In this document: positions 17,037 to 25,335 of the stretch, in pieces
Layout of the letters: the number at the start of each line of letters is the position of its first letter
Position numbering within the stretch: the first letter of the stretch is position 1
Origin: an uncultured Lachnospira sp.
GTDB lineage: Bacteria; Bacillota; Clostridia; Lachnospirales; Lachnospiraceae
Reading direction: 5' to 3'
Assembly: GCA_910585095.1 (NCBI GenBank)
Contig: CAJUBU010000001.1
Location: 62,001 to 126,000 of the forward strand
Length of the DNA: 64,000 nt
Notes under the pieces: generated by a model
What the model was told of the DNA's origin: nothing
What the model saw: the letters and a program-made list of their open reading frames with translations, nothing else
The model's database searches: none
Position numbers and translations under genes: made by a program

Positions 17037-18287
17037 TCAATCCCAATATCCCAACTCTATTCCTTTCAAATAAATTGCCTTACCTTTAGAATAATATCCA
17101 TAAGAATTAAAATGCGTCCAATCTGTTTTTAATTGAGTTGATATAAAACCCATCTGCGCATCTATAATATCTTCTGGTGTTTGCATTAATCCACAATCTG
17201 AAAGTCCATTTTCTATTAAATATACCCTTGTATTTAAAAAATGACTGCCAAAAGTTTCTTGTAAAGCAGTCTCCCAGCTTGTATTTTTAATTCCTATATA
17301 CTCTCCATTTTCATTAAAAATTTCCTGATTGATATCTTCTGATGCACCAGGGTTATCCGTATCTCCTACAATAATATAATCTGAACATTCACAAAAATCT
17401 ATAATACTTTGATATTGATGTATCAACTCTTGATAATCGTTATTCCATCCTCCATTGCTGCCCATCTCAAGAATCAAAATATCTTTTTTATGCTCACATG
17501 CTGCCTGTGGAATAACTAATGAATGCTGTGGAATATACATTTCTTCATATCCTACCTCATCATAATTTGAACATAAAGAAATCAACAACTCACTTGAATT
17601 GTAATCTCTCTCAATCTGACATAACTTATCATTAATAACCACTGTATCTGGATAATCCTTATATTCATTTCCACACCCACTATAATCTTCCATATATACT
17701 ATTTTTCCATTTACATCAACAAGTGATACATTTGTGCCTAAATTATTGTTAATCCAAATATCTCTGTCTGTATAAATGGCTATTCCGCCTGCTCGCAATG
17801 TAATTTCATATGAATTTTCACCTGAAATACCAAAATTGTATGTATCCATTAATGTCAATTCTTGAATCGTTGTAGGTGTATCATAATAACTGATATCTTT
17901 TGTTCCATCTTTTGTGTAAATAATTGCTTTGCTCTTTCCAATACCCTCCATCATACTGTCGCCCCAACAAGATATTGATCTTCTATTATCTTCATAAGAT
18001 TCCTTATATTTTTCTAATGTATCACTATTATCTTCACTTATATAATCATTTTTTTCAGATTCACTATTTATCTTATATTCCATAATACCAGAACTCTCTA
18101 TTTCTACTTCCTCTTGAACAATAATATTTTGGCTTTCTATATTATCATTTGTCTCATATTGTGTTTTTATCTTGGCTCTGGATAATATTACTTCTATGCA
18201 GGCACCTATTATAATAATTAAAATAGCTGCAACAATGATTCCTAAAAACTTTAAACTTTTAAAAAAAATAGGTTTCTTTATTTTCAT
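17037..18287 (-). CDS. Membrane-anchored SGNH/GDSL-type hydrolase
   Basis: 416 residues. One N-terminal membrane segment (about 13-33) after a basic start, then a low-complexity linker (about 38-100). The SGNH core follows: Ser111 in SCWGDSMMEG (block I), DILILEMGSNGGWNND (block III-like) and Asp389/His392 in DWTHFNSYGY (block V). The hydrolase therefore faces outside. The family removes or adds acyl groups on glycans, lipids or peptidoglycan; being near pectin genes, an acetyl-esterase on surface or plant glycans is possible. The segment about 150-290 between blocks is longer than in minimal SGNH enzymes. Confidence 0.82.
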   Translation of the reverse strand: MKIKKPIFFKSLKFLGIIVAAILIIIIGACIEVILSRAKIKTQYETNDNIESQNIIVQEEVEIESSGIMEYKINSESEKNDYISEDNSDTLEKYKESYEDNRRSISCWGDSMMEGIGKSKAIIYTKDGTKDISYYDTPTTIQELTLMDTYNFGISGENSYEITLRAGGIAIYTDRDIWINNNLGTNVSLVDVNGKIVYMEDYSGCGNEYKDYPDTVVINDKLCQIERDYNSSELLISLCSNYDEVGYEEMYIPQHSLVIPQAACEHKKDILILEMGSNGGWNNDYQELIHQYQSIIDFCECSDYIIVGDTDNPGASEDINQEIFNENGEYIGIKNTSWETALQETFGSHFLNTRVYLIENGLSDCGLMQTPEDIIDAQMGFISTQLKTDWTHFNSYGYYSKGKAIYLKGIELGYWD

Positions 18288-18421
18288 TATATAAATTCTC
18301 CTTTATATTCTAATCTATATACGATTTAGAACGTAAAAAAAATAGTATTTAATGAAAAAATATAAAATTTAAACCTAAAATAAATAAAGCTGCCTAAAAA
18401 ATAAATATTATCAAATAAATC

Positions 18422-18526
18422 AAAAGGAGCTATCGCAAAATAGAACTTTGATTCCATATATAGTAGTTATAATAGTAAAATAAAACTATATATAGTATTT
18501 AAAATTTTTTTGCAATAGCCCCTTTT
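18422..18526 (-). terminator. Long-stem terminator after the PL1 gene
   Basis: AAAAGGAGCTATCGCAAAA pairs with TTTTGCAATAGCCCCTTTT across about 65 bases that include a self-complementary ACTATATATAGT. It is located directly after the stop at 18538 on the minus strand. The CTATTGCAAAA core recurs at 27416-27465. Confidence 0.55.
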
Positions 18527-18537
18527 AACTTTAATAA

Positions 18538-20883
18538 CTAATTCTTTGGTCCTAAAACAACATCCATGTGTGCCAAATGTTTCATTAATAATACACTATC
18601 TTGACTATCAACAGAGCCATCTGCATTCACATCACTATTTGCTTCATTGATTTTAACCTCCATCTGTGCTAAATGCCTTTTTATAAAAACACCATCTTTT
18701 ATATTAATATCTCCATCTCCATCCACATCACCATATTTAATAGTAGGATTGCTTGGTTTTGGTGTCGTTTCTTCTTCACTTGGCTTCGTACTTGAGAAAA
18801 CACCATTTATTAAAAACAAGTTTATACTATCTGCCTTTGTAATCTCAACTTCCCCTGCTTTTATATCAATTTCTGCAATACTATTGCTATTACAGGTAAC
18901 TTTTGTCCCATTTACCTTTACGCCTTTTCCAGAAGCTGAGGTACTTCCACCAAAAACAAGTATCAACTTGCCATCAGAAGGCGCTGTAAATTTTATGCTT
19001 GTACTTGATTCCATCTTTAAGCACTGTGTAAGTGTCTTTCCATCATAAGTTACTGTTCCCTTTTCTTTAGAAAGACTACCTGTAATTGTATATACTTTGC
19101 TATCCTTTCCAGATTCTGTAAAGTTATGTAAATATGAACCTGACACTTGACTGCCACCTGTTGTAACATTTTCTCCTTTTGTTGTCTCATTCTCACTGCT
19201 GGTTGTATTATTTTCTCCAGTTGAGCCATTCATACCGCCAACAAATACTAACTCTGTATTTTTATAATTTGTTACAGCAGCCTTTAATTCTGGTATAACA
19301 GCATAATTTGTATCTTCAGAATCGGCAAATGTCCATGCAACGACACCACCACCTTGACTACCTGCATTCGCTTTTACCTTTTGCGGAACATCTTTGGCTG
19401 CATCGACATCAGAAGCCTTTACACCCAAATCAACCGTTGTATCAAAATTGTCATATGTTGTGCCGCCTGCTAACGTTTTATAAGTATTTGGTACTTTCTC
19501 ATCTCTTGATGATGCAAGGTAAGCATCAAAATCTGTCTTATTTCCATCTGCCGTATTTGCGTAAATTACAGACTGTCCGCCAACAATTTCATTTGCAAAA
19601 GCTTTGATAATACCTCCGTTTTCGCCTGAAAATGTACCTTTTGGAGCTTTAGCATCGGTGCCTTGCTTTGATGAAAGCATTGGATTGGCACAGTTTCTAA
19701 AATAATTTGCTTCCACAAATGCAGAAGACCCCATTGTAACACCCACGCCATACTTTGCATTGCCATCATAATAATTATTATATACATGGACAGACATCGT
19801 TCTTATTCTTGGATGTCTTGAATCCGAATGGTCAAACCAGTTATGATGATATGTGATATAGTTTGGTCCGCTCTCTGATTTCATACCGCAAAGTGAGCAT
19901 TTTCCTGAATCATAAAAATGTACATAAGAAATTGTTAAATATTGTGAATCATCTTTCATATCAATAGAACCATCACCCTTTGCTTGGTCTGAATCGCCTC
20001 CTACAGCTCCATAATACAAATCTACATTATGTATCCAAACATTACAGGTTGCTGTATTTAATGATATACCATCATCCATAAAATTCAACAACGAAAAATT
20101 GCGAAATTCCACATTGCCTGCACTTCTAACTAAAAATCCAAAACCAGAAGTAGCGGCATCATCACCAATACCTTCTACTGTAACATTCATCTCTGAATAA
20201 TCATTCTTTCCTTTAATTTGGAGACCTTCTTCAGAGCTTGAAATTTTATCCAAGTCATTCAATGTAACGCAGCCAATAATTCGCACATCAATTGGTGTTG
20301 TATCGCCTTTTTGTTTTGCATCTAAAATTGCCTGTATACCTGTTACTTCTTTTCCATTTACTGTAGCTTTGCAAGTCTTTGCAGTCTTTGCTGAAACATA
20401 TACAACTTGTGCATTGCTTTTTAACGTACCATCATCATTATAAGCACCTGAACCTGTCTTATATTTAGAATCGTTTGAAAATGCAAAACCGCTTCTATCA
20501 TAAGAAGATACTGCAAGAGACTCACTGGTAACTGTTGCTGTTCCACTTGAAAGAACTGCCTCAACTTTTATAATATAATTTCCAGCTTTCAAACCAACTG
20601 CATCGACTCTCATATAATTTTTATATATTCTTATAAGTTCATTATCCAACTGCTTATATGCCGAATCACTTTCATTTGCAGCCTTTATATAAGCTTTATA
20701 GCCCTTTGCACCAGACACAAGAGAACACTTTACATATGCACTCTCAAACCAGCCTGAACTTTCGCTGATTGAAAACTCTGCTGCTCTTGCAACAAATGAG
20801 GTTTTACCTACCGCAAGCAATGTAAATGCCATCATTACAGCAACAACAATTGCCAAACCTCCTTTAATAGATTTTTTTTTCAT
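18538..20883 (-). CDS. Secreted pectate lyase (PL1) with CBM77-like module and type I dockerin
   Basis: 781 residues. Signal peptide about 1-35 (ends VARAAEF). A short beta domain (about 36-135) precedes the PL1 beta-helix (about 150-500), which shows VEFRNFSLLNFMDDGISL, VWIHNVDLYYG, the Ca-site region KGDGSIDMKDDSQYLTISY and the catalytic-Arg motif DSRHPRIRTMSVHVYNNYYD. A Thr/Ser linker leads to a module at about 583-695 (NFTESGKDSKVYTITG...TLTQCLKMESS) that is nearly identical to one in the next gene and resembles CBM77 pectin-binding modules. The dockerin (about 716-781) has two calcium loops, DVDGDGDINIKD and DVNADGSVDSQD. It cleaves homogalacturonan by beta-elimination, presumably while bound to a cohesin elsewhere in the genome. 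Confidence 0.92.
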   Translation of the reverse strand: MKKKSIKGGLAIVVAVMMAFTLLAVGKTSFVARAAEFSISESSGWFESAYVKCSLVSGAKGYKAYIKAANESDSAYKQLDNELIRIYKNYMRVDAVGLKAGNYIIKVEAVLSSGTATVTSESLAVSSYDRSGFAFSNDSKYKTGSGAYNDDGTLKSNAQVVYVSAKTAKTCKATVNGKEVTGIQAILDAKQKGDTTPIDVRIIGCVTLNDLDKISSSEEGLQIKGKNDYSEMNVTVEGIGDDAATSGFGFLVRSAGNVEFRNFSLLNFMDDGISLNTATCNVWIHNVDLYYGAVGGDSDQAKGDGSIDMKDDSQYLTISYVHFYDSGKCSLCGMKSESGPNYITYHHNWFDHSDSRHPRIRTMSVHVYNNYYDGNAKYGVGVTMGSSAFVEANYFRNCANPMLSSKQGTDAKAPKGTFSGENGGIIKAFANEIVGGQSVIYANTADGNKTDFDAYLASSRDEKVPNTYKTLAGGTTYDNFDTTVDLGVKASDVDAAKDVPQKVKANAGSQGGGVVAWTFADSEDTNYAVIPELKAAVTNYKNTELVFVGGMNGSTGENNTTSSENETTKGENVTTGGSQVSGSYLHNFTESGKDSKVYTITGSLSKEKGTVTYDGKTLTQCLKMESSTSIKFTAPSDGKLILVFGGSTSASGKGVKVNGTKVTCNSNSIAEIDIKAGEVEITKADSINLFLINGVFSSTKPSEEETTPKPSNPTIKYGDVDGDGDINIKDGVFIKRHLAQMEVKINEANSDVNADGSVDSQDSVLLMKHLAHMDVVLGPKN

Positions 20884-20910
20884 TTAAAAGTTCCCCCTTT
20901 ACTTAAAAAT

Positions 20911-20958
20911 AAAGCTGTTATATTAAGAGTTATTATATTTTCTCAATACAACAGCTTT
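20911..20958 (-). terminator. Terminator between the two PL1 genes
   Basis: AAAGCTGTT at 20911-20919 is complementary to AACAGCTTT at 20950-20958. It lies just after the stop at 20985 and is followed on the minus strand by ATTTTT, so the two lyase genes are probably separate transcripts or linked by read-through. Confidence 0.55.
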
Positions 20959-20984
20959 ACTACATCTTAAAAATAGTTATTTTA

Positions 20985-23768
20985 TTAAAATCCTACATTT
21001 ATACCTGCACATCTTTTCAAAATAAGAACAATATCAGAGGAATCAATAGAACCATCTTTATTGACATCTGCATTTTTCTCATTAATGGTGACTGACATTT
21101 GAGCAGCATATTTTTTTATATACACTGCATCTGAAATATCAATTTCACCATCATCATTAACATCTCCAAGCTTTTCTACTGGGTCTGGGTCATCTGGCTT
21201 TGGGCTTGGTGTACTTGATGACTCAAAATTCATATAGAATAAATTAATTGTATCACCTTTTGTAATTTCAACTGCTCCAGCAGATATATCTATTTCTGCA
21301 ATACCATTGCTATCACAAGTATAATTTTTTCCATTCACTTTTACATTCTTTCCTGAAGCAGAAGCACTTCCTCCAAATACTAACGTCAACTTTCCATCAG
21401 CAGGAGCCGTAAATTTTATATTAGTACTTGATTCCATCTTTAAACACTGTGTAAGCTGTAATCCTCCATAAGATACTGTACCTTTGCTAGTCGATAAATT
21501 TCCTGTTATAGTATATACTTTACTTGTCTTTCCAGATTCTGTAAAGTTATGTGTGTATTCTCCCGCAACGATATCTCCTCCAATATCCCCTGAACTTCCT
21601 GCTGGAATTTCAGTAATATCGGTTTTTGCGCCGCATACTGTACAATGACGGCTCTTGCTTCCTGGTGTTGTCTCTGTAGGCTCTACATCAACAGTCCATG
21701 ATGATGAATATTTATGACCTGCTGGAATTACTTCGGTATATGTATCACCACAATCACATTTATATGTCTTACTTCCATCTGTAGTACAAGTGGCTTCTAT
21801 AGTTGTAACTTTATAATCATGAAAATGTGCATTTGGGTCATTTGGAGTAATCTCTAATGAAGCAATTGTAAGGTCTTTAAATGTTCCTGCTGCTCCTCCC
21901 TTTCCAGGTTGGAAATTCATAGACTGTATCATATAAGTACCAGCTTCAAGACCTCTTACTGTTCCAGAACCTGTTAATACAGTTTCCCCTGCTTCATTTA
22001 CAAGAATACCTGCTGCAGGGTCTGTATACGATACGGTAACATCAATCTTTCCATTTACTGTAAATGCTTTCACTGTCTTAGAAATCTTTTGATTGGATAC
22101 AGTATATGGAAATGTTGTTATAACTTCTGGTGTAACGCCACTTGGCACATATGAAATCATACTCATCGTTACATCTTTAACAGCAACTGGATTTTCTTTC
22201 ATCACACCAGTCTTTGAATAGATAACTTTCCTTGCTTCTGCTATACTTTCCTGTAACTGATAATTACCTGATGGAATATAACTAAGCTCTGAATTGGTAT
22301 CAAAATTTTCATACTTATTGCCACTTGCTACAGGAGTACTCTTATCGGTAACAATTGTTCCAGTCATCTCACCTGCACATGATGAAAATGAATCATGATA
22401 ACTCTTAATTGCTCCTGACTTTACATCTTGTGGACTCTTTGCCATATAGAATAAATTATATTCTGAAAAGATATAGGCATTTGCTCTGGTATTCATAGCA
22501 TAACTTATTTGATTTTCATACACATTGTTATAAAAGTGCATATTTGCCTGTCGTCCAAGTGGTCCTCGTGACTCGCAATTCTTCCAATAATTATGATGAT
22601 AACTTAAATGATATTGTAAACTTGAATCAGAAGAACCTACAAGATTTGTCTTGTGATATCCTTCATAATAACAATAACTGTTTGTAAAATATTGTCCGCG
22701 CTTAAAATCACATGCGCCGTCCCCCTCTGCCTTATCAGACTCAGCAGGATTTGATATGTGAGGTACATAAAATTCACAGTTATGAACCCAGCAGCGTTCA
22801 ACACTTGCTGTAATCGTACTACCTGATTGCACACCCTCCATACCAACACAATCTTCTGGTACATTTCTAAATACTACATTTCGTACTTCAAAGCTTTTTC
22901 CAAATGTTGGCTTGTCTGTATTGCACATAAAATGGAATCCCCAGCCATTTACTGTGGCATCATAGCCGATACCTTCAATGGTAATATCTTTACCAGACTG
23001 CATTCTTGCCATAAAACCATTATCGCCCACGCTTCCGCCATAATCCCAAGCATCAAATGCTGTAAGACCTTCTGGTGCAGTCACATTGCCAATAATTCTT
23101 ACTACAAGAGGAGTTCCATCTTTAGCAAGCTTCTCAATAATACCTGCATTTTTATTGGCTATTCCCCAATAGTCCTTGCCATCACTTGTTCTCTTGCAAT
23201 ATCCTGGTTTTTCACTGGATTCTTTTCCTACGGAATTAAGAATATTACCAATGCCAGATACAGTTGTTCCATCTTTTGATTTTACAGTTACTGTATTTTT
23301 GTTTTCCTCTGTAACATACAAAACAATTGCATTGTCTTTTAGTGTTCCATCATCTTTATATGCACCAACACCTTCTGTGTAATTAAAATGTGCATATCCT
23401 GACCTGTCATATGCATCAACAACAATATCGGACTTACTAATTTCACCTGAAGTCGTTGTCACCTTCAATGTGTATGTACCAGGCTTTACACCAGGTATAT
23501 CAAGACGAACACCACCATTATTGTCTCTTACTAAATACTTTAAGTCGTCACCTGTCAAACTGCCTGATGTTGTTCCACTGTATGAAACACCTGTTACATC
23601 TGCATCTTTAACTCCTGAAATCTGAGCATAAATGCTCTCATTCCAGCCCCCTACATTTGTAAATGCTGCACTTGCTGCAAAAGCTTTTTGCGGCGTTACA
23701 GTGAAGCTTGTTACGGTTAACATTGCTGTCATTACCACAGCAGATAACCTTTTTAGATGTTTTCTCAT
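20985..23768 (-). CDS. Secreted pectate lyase (PL1) with Cys-rich linker, CBM77-like module and dockerin
   Basis: About 927 residues. Signal peptide MRKHLKRLSAVVMTAMLTV to about residue 30. A beta domain is followed by the PL1 fold (about 150-480): ITIEGIGYDATVNGWGFHF, VRNVVFRNVPEDCVGMEG, KAEGDGACDFKRGQYFTNSY, and SRGPLGRQANMHFYNNVYEN in place of the usual RHPR motif. A beta domain comes next, then a CxCG-type segment (TYKCDCGDTYTEVIPAGHKY, HCTVCGAKTDITEIPAG), the same CBM-like module as its neighbour and a C-terminal dockerin (about 866-927; DVNDDGEIDISD and DVNKDGSIDSSD). The ATG at 23768 has GGGAGG upstream. Role: extracellular pectin or pectate cleavage, cellulosome-type assembly. Confidence 0.9.
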   Translation of the reverse strand: MRKHLKRLSAVVMTAMLTVTSFTVTPQKAFAASAAFTNVGGWNESIYAQISGVKDADVTGVSYSGTTSGSLTGDDLKYLVRDNNGGVRLDIPGVKPGTYTLKVTTTSGEISKSDIVVDAYDRSGYAHFNYTEGVGAYKDDGTLKDNAIVLYVTEENKNTVTVKSKDGTTVSGIGNILNSVGKESSEKPGYCKRTSDGKDYWGIANKNAGIIEKLAKDGTPLVVRIIGNVTAPEGLTAFDAWDYGGSVGDNGFMARMQSGKDITIEGIGYDATVNGWGFHFMCNTDKPTFGKSFEVRNVVFRNVPEDCVGMEGVQSGSTITASVERCWVHNCEFYVPHISNPAESDKAEGDGACDFKRGQYFTNSYCYYEGYHKTNLVGSSDSSLQYHLSYHHNYWKNCESRGPLGRQANMHFYNNVYENQISYAMNTRANAYIFSEYNLFYMAKSPQDVKSGAIKSYHDSFSSCAGEMTGTIVTDKSTPVASGNKYENFDTNSELSYIPSGNYQLQESIAEARKVIYSKTGVMKENPVAVKDVTMSMISYVPSGVTPEVITTFPYTVSNQKISKTVKAFTVNGKIDVTVSYTDPAAGILVNEAGETVLTGSGTVRGLEAGTYMIQSMNFQPGKGGAAGTFKDLTIASLEITPNDPNAHFHDYKVTTIEATCTTDGSKTYKCDCGDTYTEVIPAGHKYSSSWTVDVEPTETTPGSKSRHCTVCGAKTDITEIPAGSSGDIGGDIVAGEYTHNFTESGKTSKVYTITGNLSTSKGTVSYGGLQLTQCLKMESSTNIKFTAPADGKLTLVFGGSASASGKNVKVNGKNYTCDSNGIAEIDISAGAVEITKGDTINLFYMNFESSSTPSPKPDDPDPVEKLGDVNDDGEIDISDAVYIKKYAAQMSVTINEKNADVNKDGSIDSSDIVLILKRCAGINVGF

Positions 23769-23873
23769 TGAAAAACCTCCCATCATAAATTTTATATAAC
23801 AATGATTAAATATGCTTTTAACAATAATTGCTAAATTTTTCTGCCCCCTTATTATTTAATAAATGCAATTTAA

Positions 23874-24554
23874 TCATGGTTTTATCCAATCCGACCATCC
23901 TGGTCCATCTGGGTCAGGATGTGTTGTTTCTTCGTCTGGTATTGTTGGCACGCCTATCGGCTCTGTAGTTGGGACTTGTGGTGCTGTTGACGGCTGCGGC
24001 GCTGTTATTGTCGGCACACCTATTGAATCTGTAGTTGTTGGAACTTGTGGTGTTGTTGATGGCTGCGGCTCCGTTATTGTTGGCACACCTATCGGCTCTG
24101 TAGGCATTGGTTTTGTAGGTATTGGCTCTATAGGTGTTGCTATCATTGGTGGCGTCGTTGGTTCCACTGGCGTTGCTATATCATCCAAATTGATATTAAA
24201 ACCTGCCAGATATTTACTCAACAATACAGCATCCCTTATATCAATAATTCCATCACCACTAATATCACATGCCTTTTCTACAACTAGGATATTCTTATAT
24301 TCTGCTAGACGTTTTTTTAACATAACCAAGTCTTGTATATTAATACGTCCATCTCCATTTATATCCCCTCTGCTTCCTGCAACAACAGTTTTATCCTCAT
24401 ATGTATTATTTTGAGTTGTTGTAACCTTAGTTAAATCTTCCATATCAACAACATCCTCATTTATTTTAGCAAACACTACAACACTGTAGCAAGACGCCGC
24501 AATGATAAAAATTAATGCTATTAAAAAATATTTATTGAATTGATTTAATTTCAT
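23874..24554 (-). CDS. Membrane-anchored or secreted dockerin protein with Pro/Thr repeats and DPDGPGWSDWIKP tail
   Basis: About 226 residues. N-terminal hydrophobic segment (residues 7-30) and no clear cleavage site. Residues about 65-130 form a dockerin with two calcium loops, DINGDGRINIQD and DISGDGIIDIRD. A Pro/Thr-rich region follows, with about 2.5 copies of IGVPTITxPQPSTxPQVPTT, and the protein ends HPDPDGPGWSDWIKP. There is no catalytic domain, so it may be a docking or structural component. The ATG at 24554 overlaps the upstream gene's TGA (ATGA), indicating coupling; the frame opens 7 codons earlier inside that gene. The tail is shared with the upstream neighbour. Confidence 0.82.
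   Translation of the reverse strand: MKLNQFNKYFLIALIFIIAASCYSVVVFAKINEDVVDMEDLTKVTTTQNNTYEDKTVVAGSRGDINGDGRINIQDLVMLKKRLAEYKNILVVEKACDISGDGIIDIRDAVLLSKYLAGFNINLDDIATPVEPTTPPMIATPIEPIPTKPMPTEPIGVPTITEPQPSTTPQVPTTTDSIGVPTITAPQPSTAPQVPTTEPIGVPTIPDEETTHPDPDGPGWSDWIKP
23947..24115 (-). repeat. In-gene tandem repeat encoding Pro/Thr units
   Basis: About 2.5 copies of a roughly 66-75 base unit coding IGVPTIT.PQPST.PQVPTT. The high identity at the DNA level suggests recent expansion or length variation between strains. Confidence 0.65.
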
Positions 24555-25060
24555 GGCTTTATCCAATCTGACCATCCTGGTCCATCTGGGTCTGCATGAG
24601 TTGTTGATGACTCCTCATGCGTTAAATCGCTCTCTGTTTCTTTTGTAGCTTCTGTAGTATTTGTAGCTTCCGTCTTTTCTGTGTGATTATTTCCACCTGT
24701 ATCAACATTTCCAGGCAAATTCAGCAAATCATTAAAATCTATTACTGGTGTATCATAAACAGCATTTGTATTTTCACCTTGACCATTTGTTGTTGTATCT
24801 ATTGTATTGTCTGTTTGATTTTCTGTTTGATTTTCTGTCTTATTATCCTCTGTTTTATTCTCCTGTGTTTTATTATTATCTTGCGATGTTGGCGAAACAT
24901 TATTCTCCGTCCTAAGTGATGATTGTAATGTTGGCTCTTTTATTTGTGTTTCATCTACATAACTTTGCCTTTTTGATACTACTAATACAATAATCACAAT
25001 AGCTATAATAGCAAAAACTGCTCCACCTATAATATACTTTTTATATGCTTCCCATTTCAT
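24551..25060 (-). CDS. Type II membrane protein with Asn/Thr-rich linker and DPDGPGWSDWIKP tail
   Basis: About 169 residues. MKWEAYKKYI then one membrane segment (about 10-30, IIGGAVFAIIAIVIIVLVVS), then an extracytoplasmic low-complexity region rich in Asn, Gln, Thr and Glu (NKTEDNKTENQTENQTDN). A short ordered-looking motif YDTPVIDFNDLLNLPG follows, then a Thr/Glu-rich stretch and the C-terminus HADPDGPGWSDWIKP. No enzyme motif. The ATG at 25060 with AGGA is preferred; the longer frame runs back into the terminator at 25081-25119. Its stop overlaps the start of the dockerin protein. Function unknown; the same tail on two coupled genes suggests a recognition or anchoring signal. Confidence 0.78.
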   Translation of the reverse strand: MKWEAYKKYIIGGAVFAIIAIVIIVLVVSKRQSYVDETQIKEPTLQSSLRTENNVSPTSQDNNKTQENKTEDNKTENQTENQTDNTIDTTTNGQGENTNAVYDTPVIDFNDLLNLPGNVDTGGNNHTEKTEATNTTEATKETESDLTHEESSTTHADPDGPGWSDWIKP

Positions 25061-25080
25061 AAAATTTTCCTTTATAATAT

Positions 25081-25119
25081 AGTAAAAACTGCTTTGCAAT
25101 ATGCAGAGCAGCTTTTACT
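25081..25119 (-). terminator. Terminator after the 42-residue peptide gene
   Basis: AGTAAAAACTGCT and AGCAGCTTTTACT pair over 13 positions with one G.U. On the minus strand it lies 40 bases after the stop at 25159 and reads into a run of U. Confidence 0.65.
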
Positions 25120-25158
25120 TTTCATATTACATTACTGTTATTTAATCTAACATATTCA

Positions 25159-25287
25159 TTATAGACTATTAGCACCTGGCAAATTATTATATTCATCTGT
25201 ATCAATATTCGCACTTTCTGTCATAATATCTGTATCCATGTTAAATTTAACAATATCCATGTGTGGAACTTCATATTCTTTTTTCAT
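25159..25287 (-). CDS. 42-residue peptide of unknown function
   Basis: A short gene starting MKKEYEVPHMDIVKF and ending NNLPGANSL, with acidic residues in between (DTDIMTESANIDTDEY). The ribosome binding site is AGAGGA, about 11 bases upstream of the ATG, and its own terminator lies at 25081-25119. No signal peptide. Small proteins of the form K-Y-x-x-P-x-M-(D/E)-x-V-x-F recur near secreted proteins in Clostridia, as I recall, and have no known role. The motif Y(D/E).P..D...NLPG also occurs inside the neighbouring protein at 24551. No RiPP maturase lies nearby, so a precursor-peptide role has no support here. Confidence 0.7.
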   Translation of the reverse strand: MKKEYEVPHMDIVKFNMDTDIMTESANIDTDEYNNLPGANSL

Positions 25288-25335
25288 TGTATTCAATCCT
25301 CTCTTTTATATTTATAATAATAGAATTTAATAAAA

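Noticed and set aside
23863..24414. A 183-codon plus-strand frame with Gly/Val/Thr repeats
   Set aside because: It is the reverse strand of the Pro/Thr tandem repeat in the dockerin protein; its repeats mirror that gene and there is no ribosome binding site.
24689..24919. A 78-codon plus-strand Ile/Cys-rich frame opposite the 182-codon protein
   Set aside because: It is an antisense frame of an Asn/Thr-rich linker; codon content simply mirrors the low-complexity gene.
25159..25287. RiPP precursor interpretation of the 42-residue peptide
   Set aside because: No radical-SAM, LanM, YcaO or peptidase/transporter gene lies next to it; only secreted and surface proteins do.
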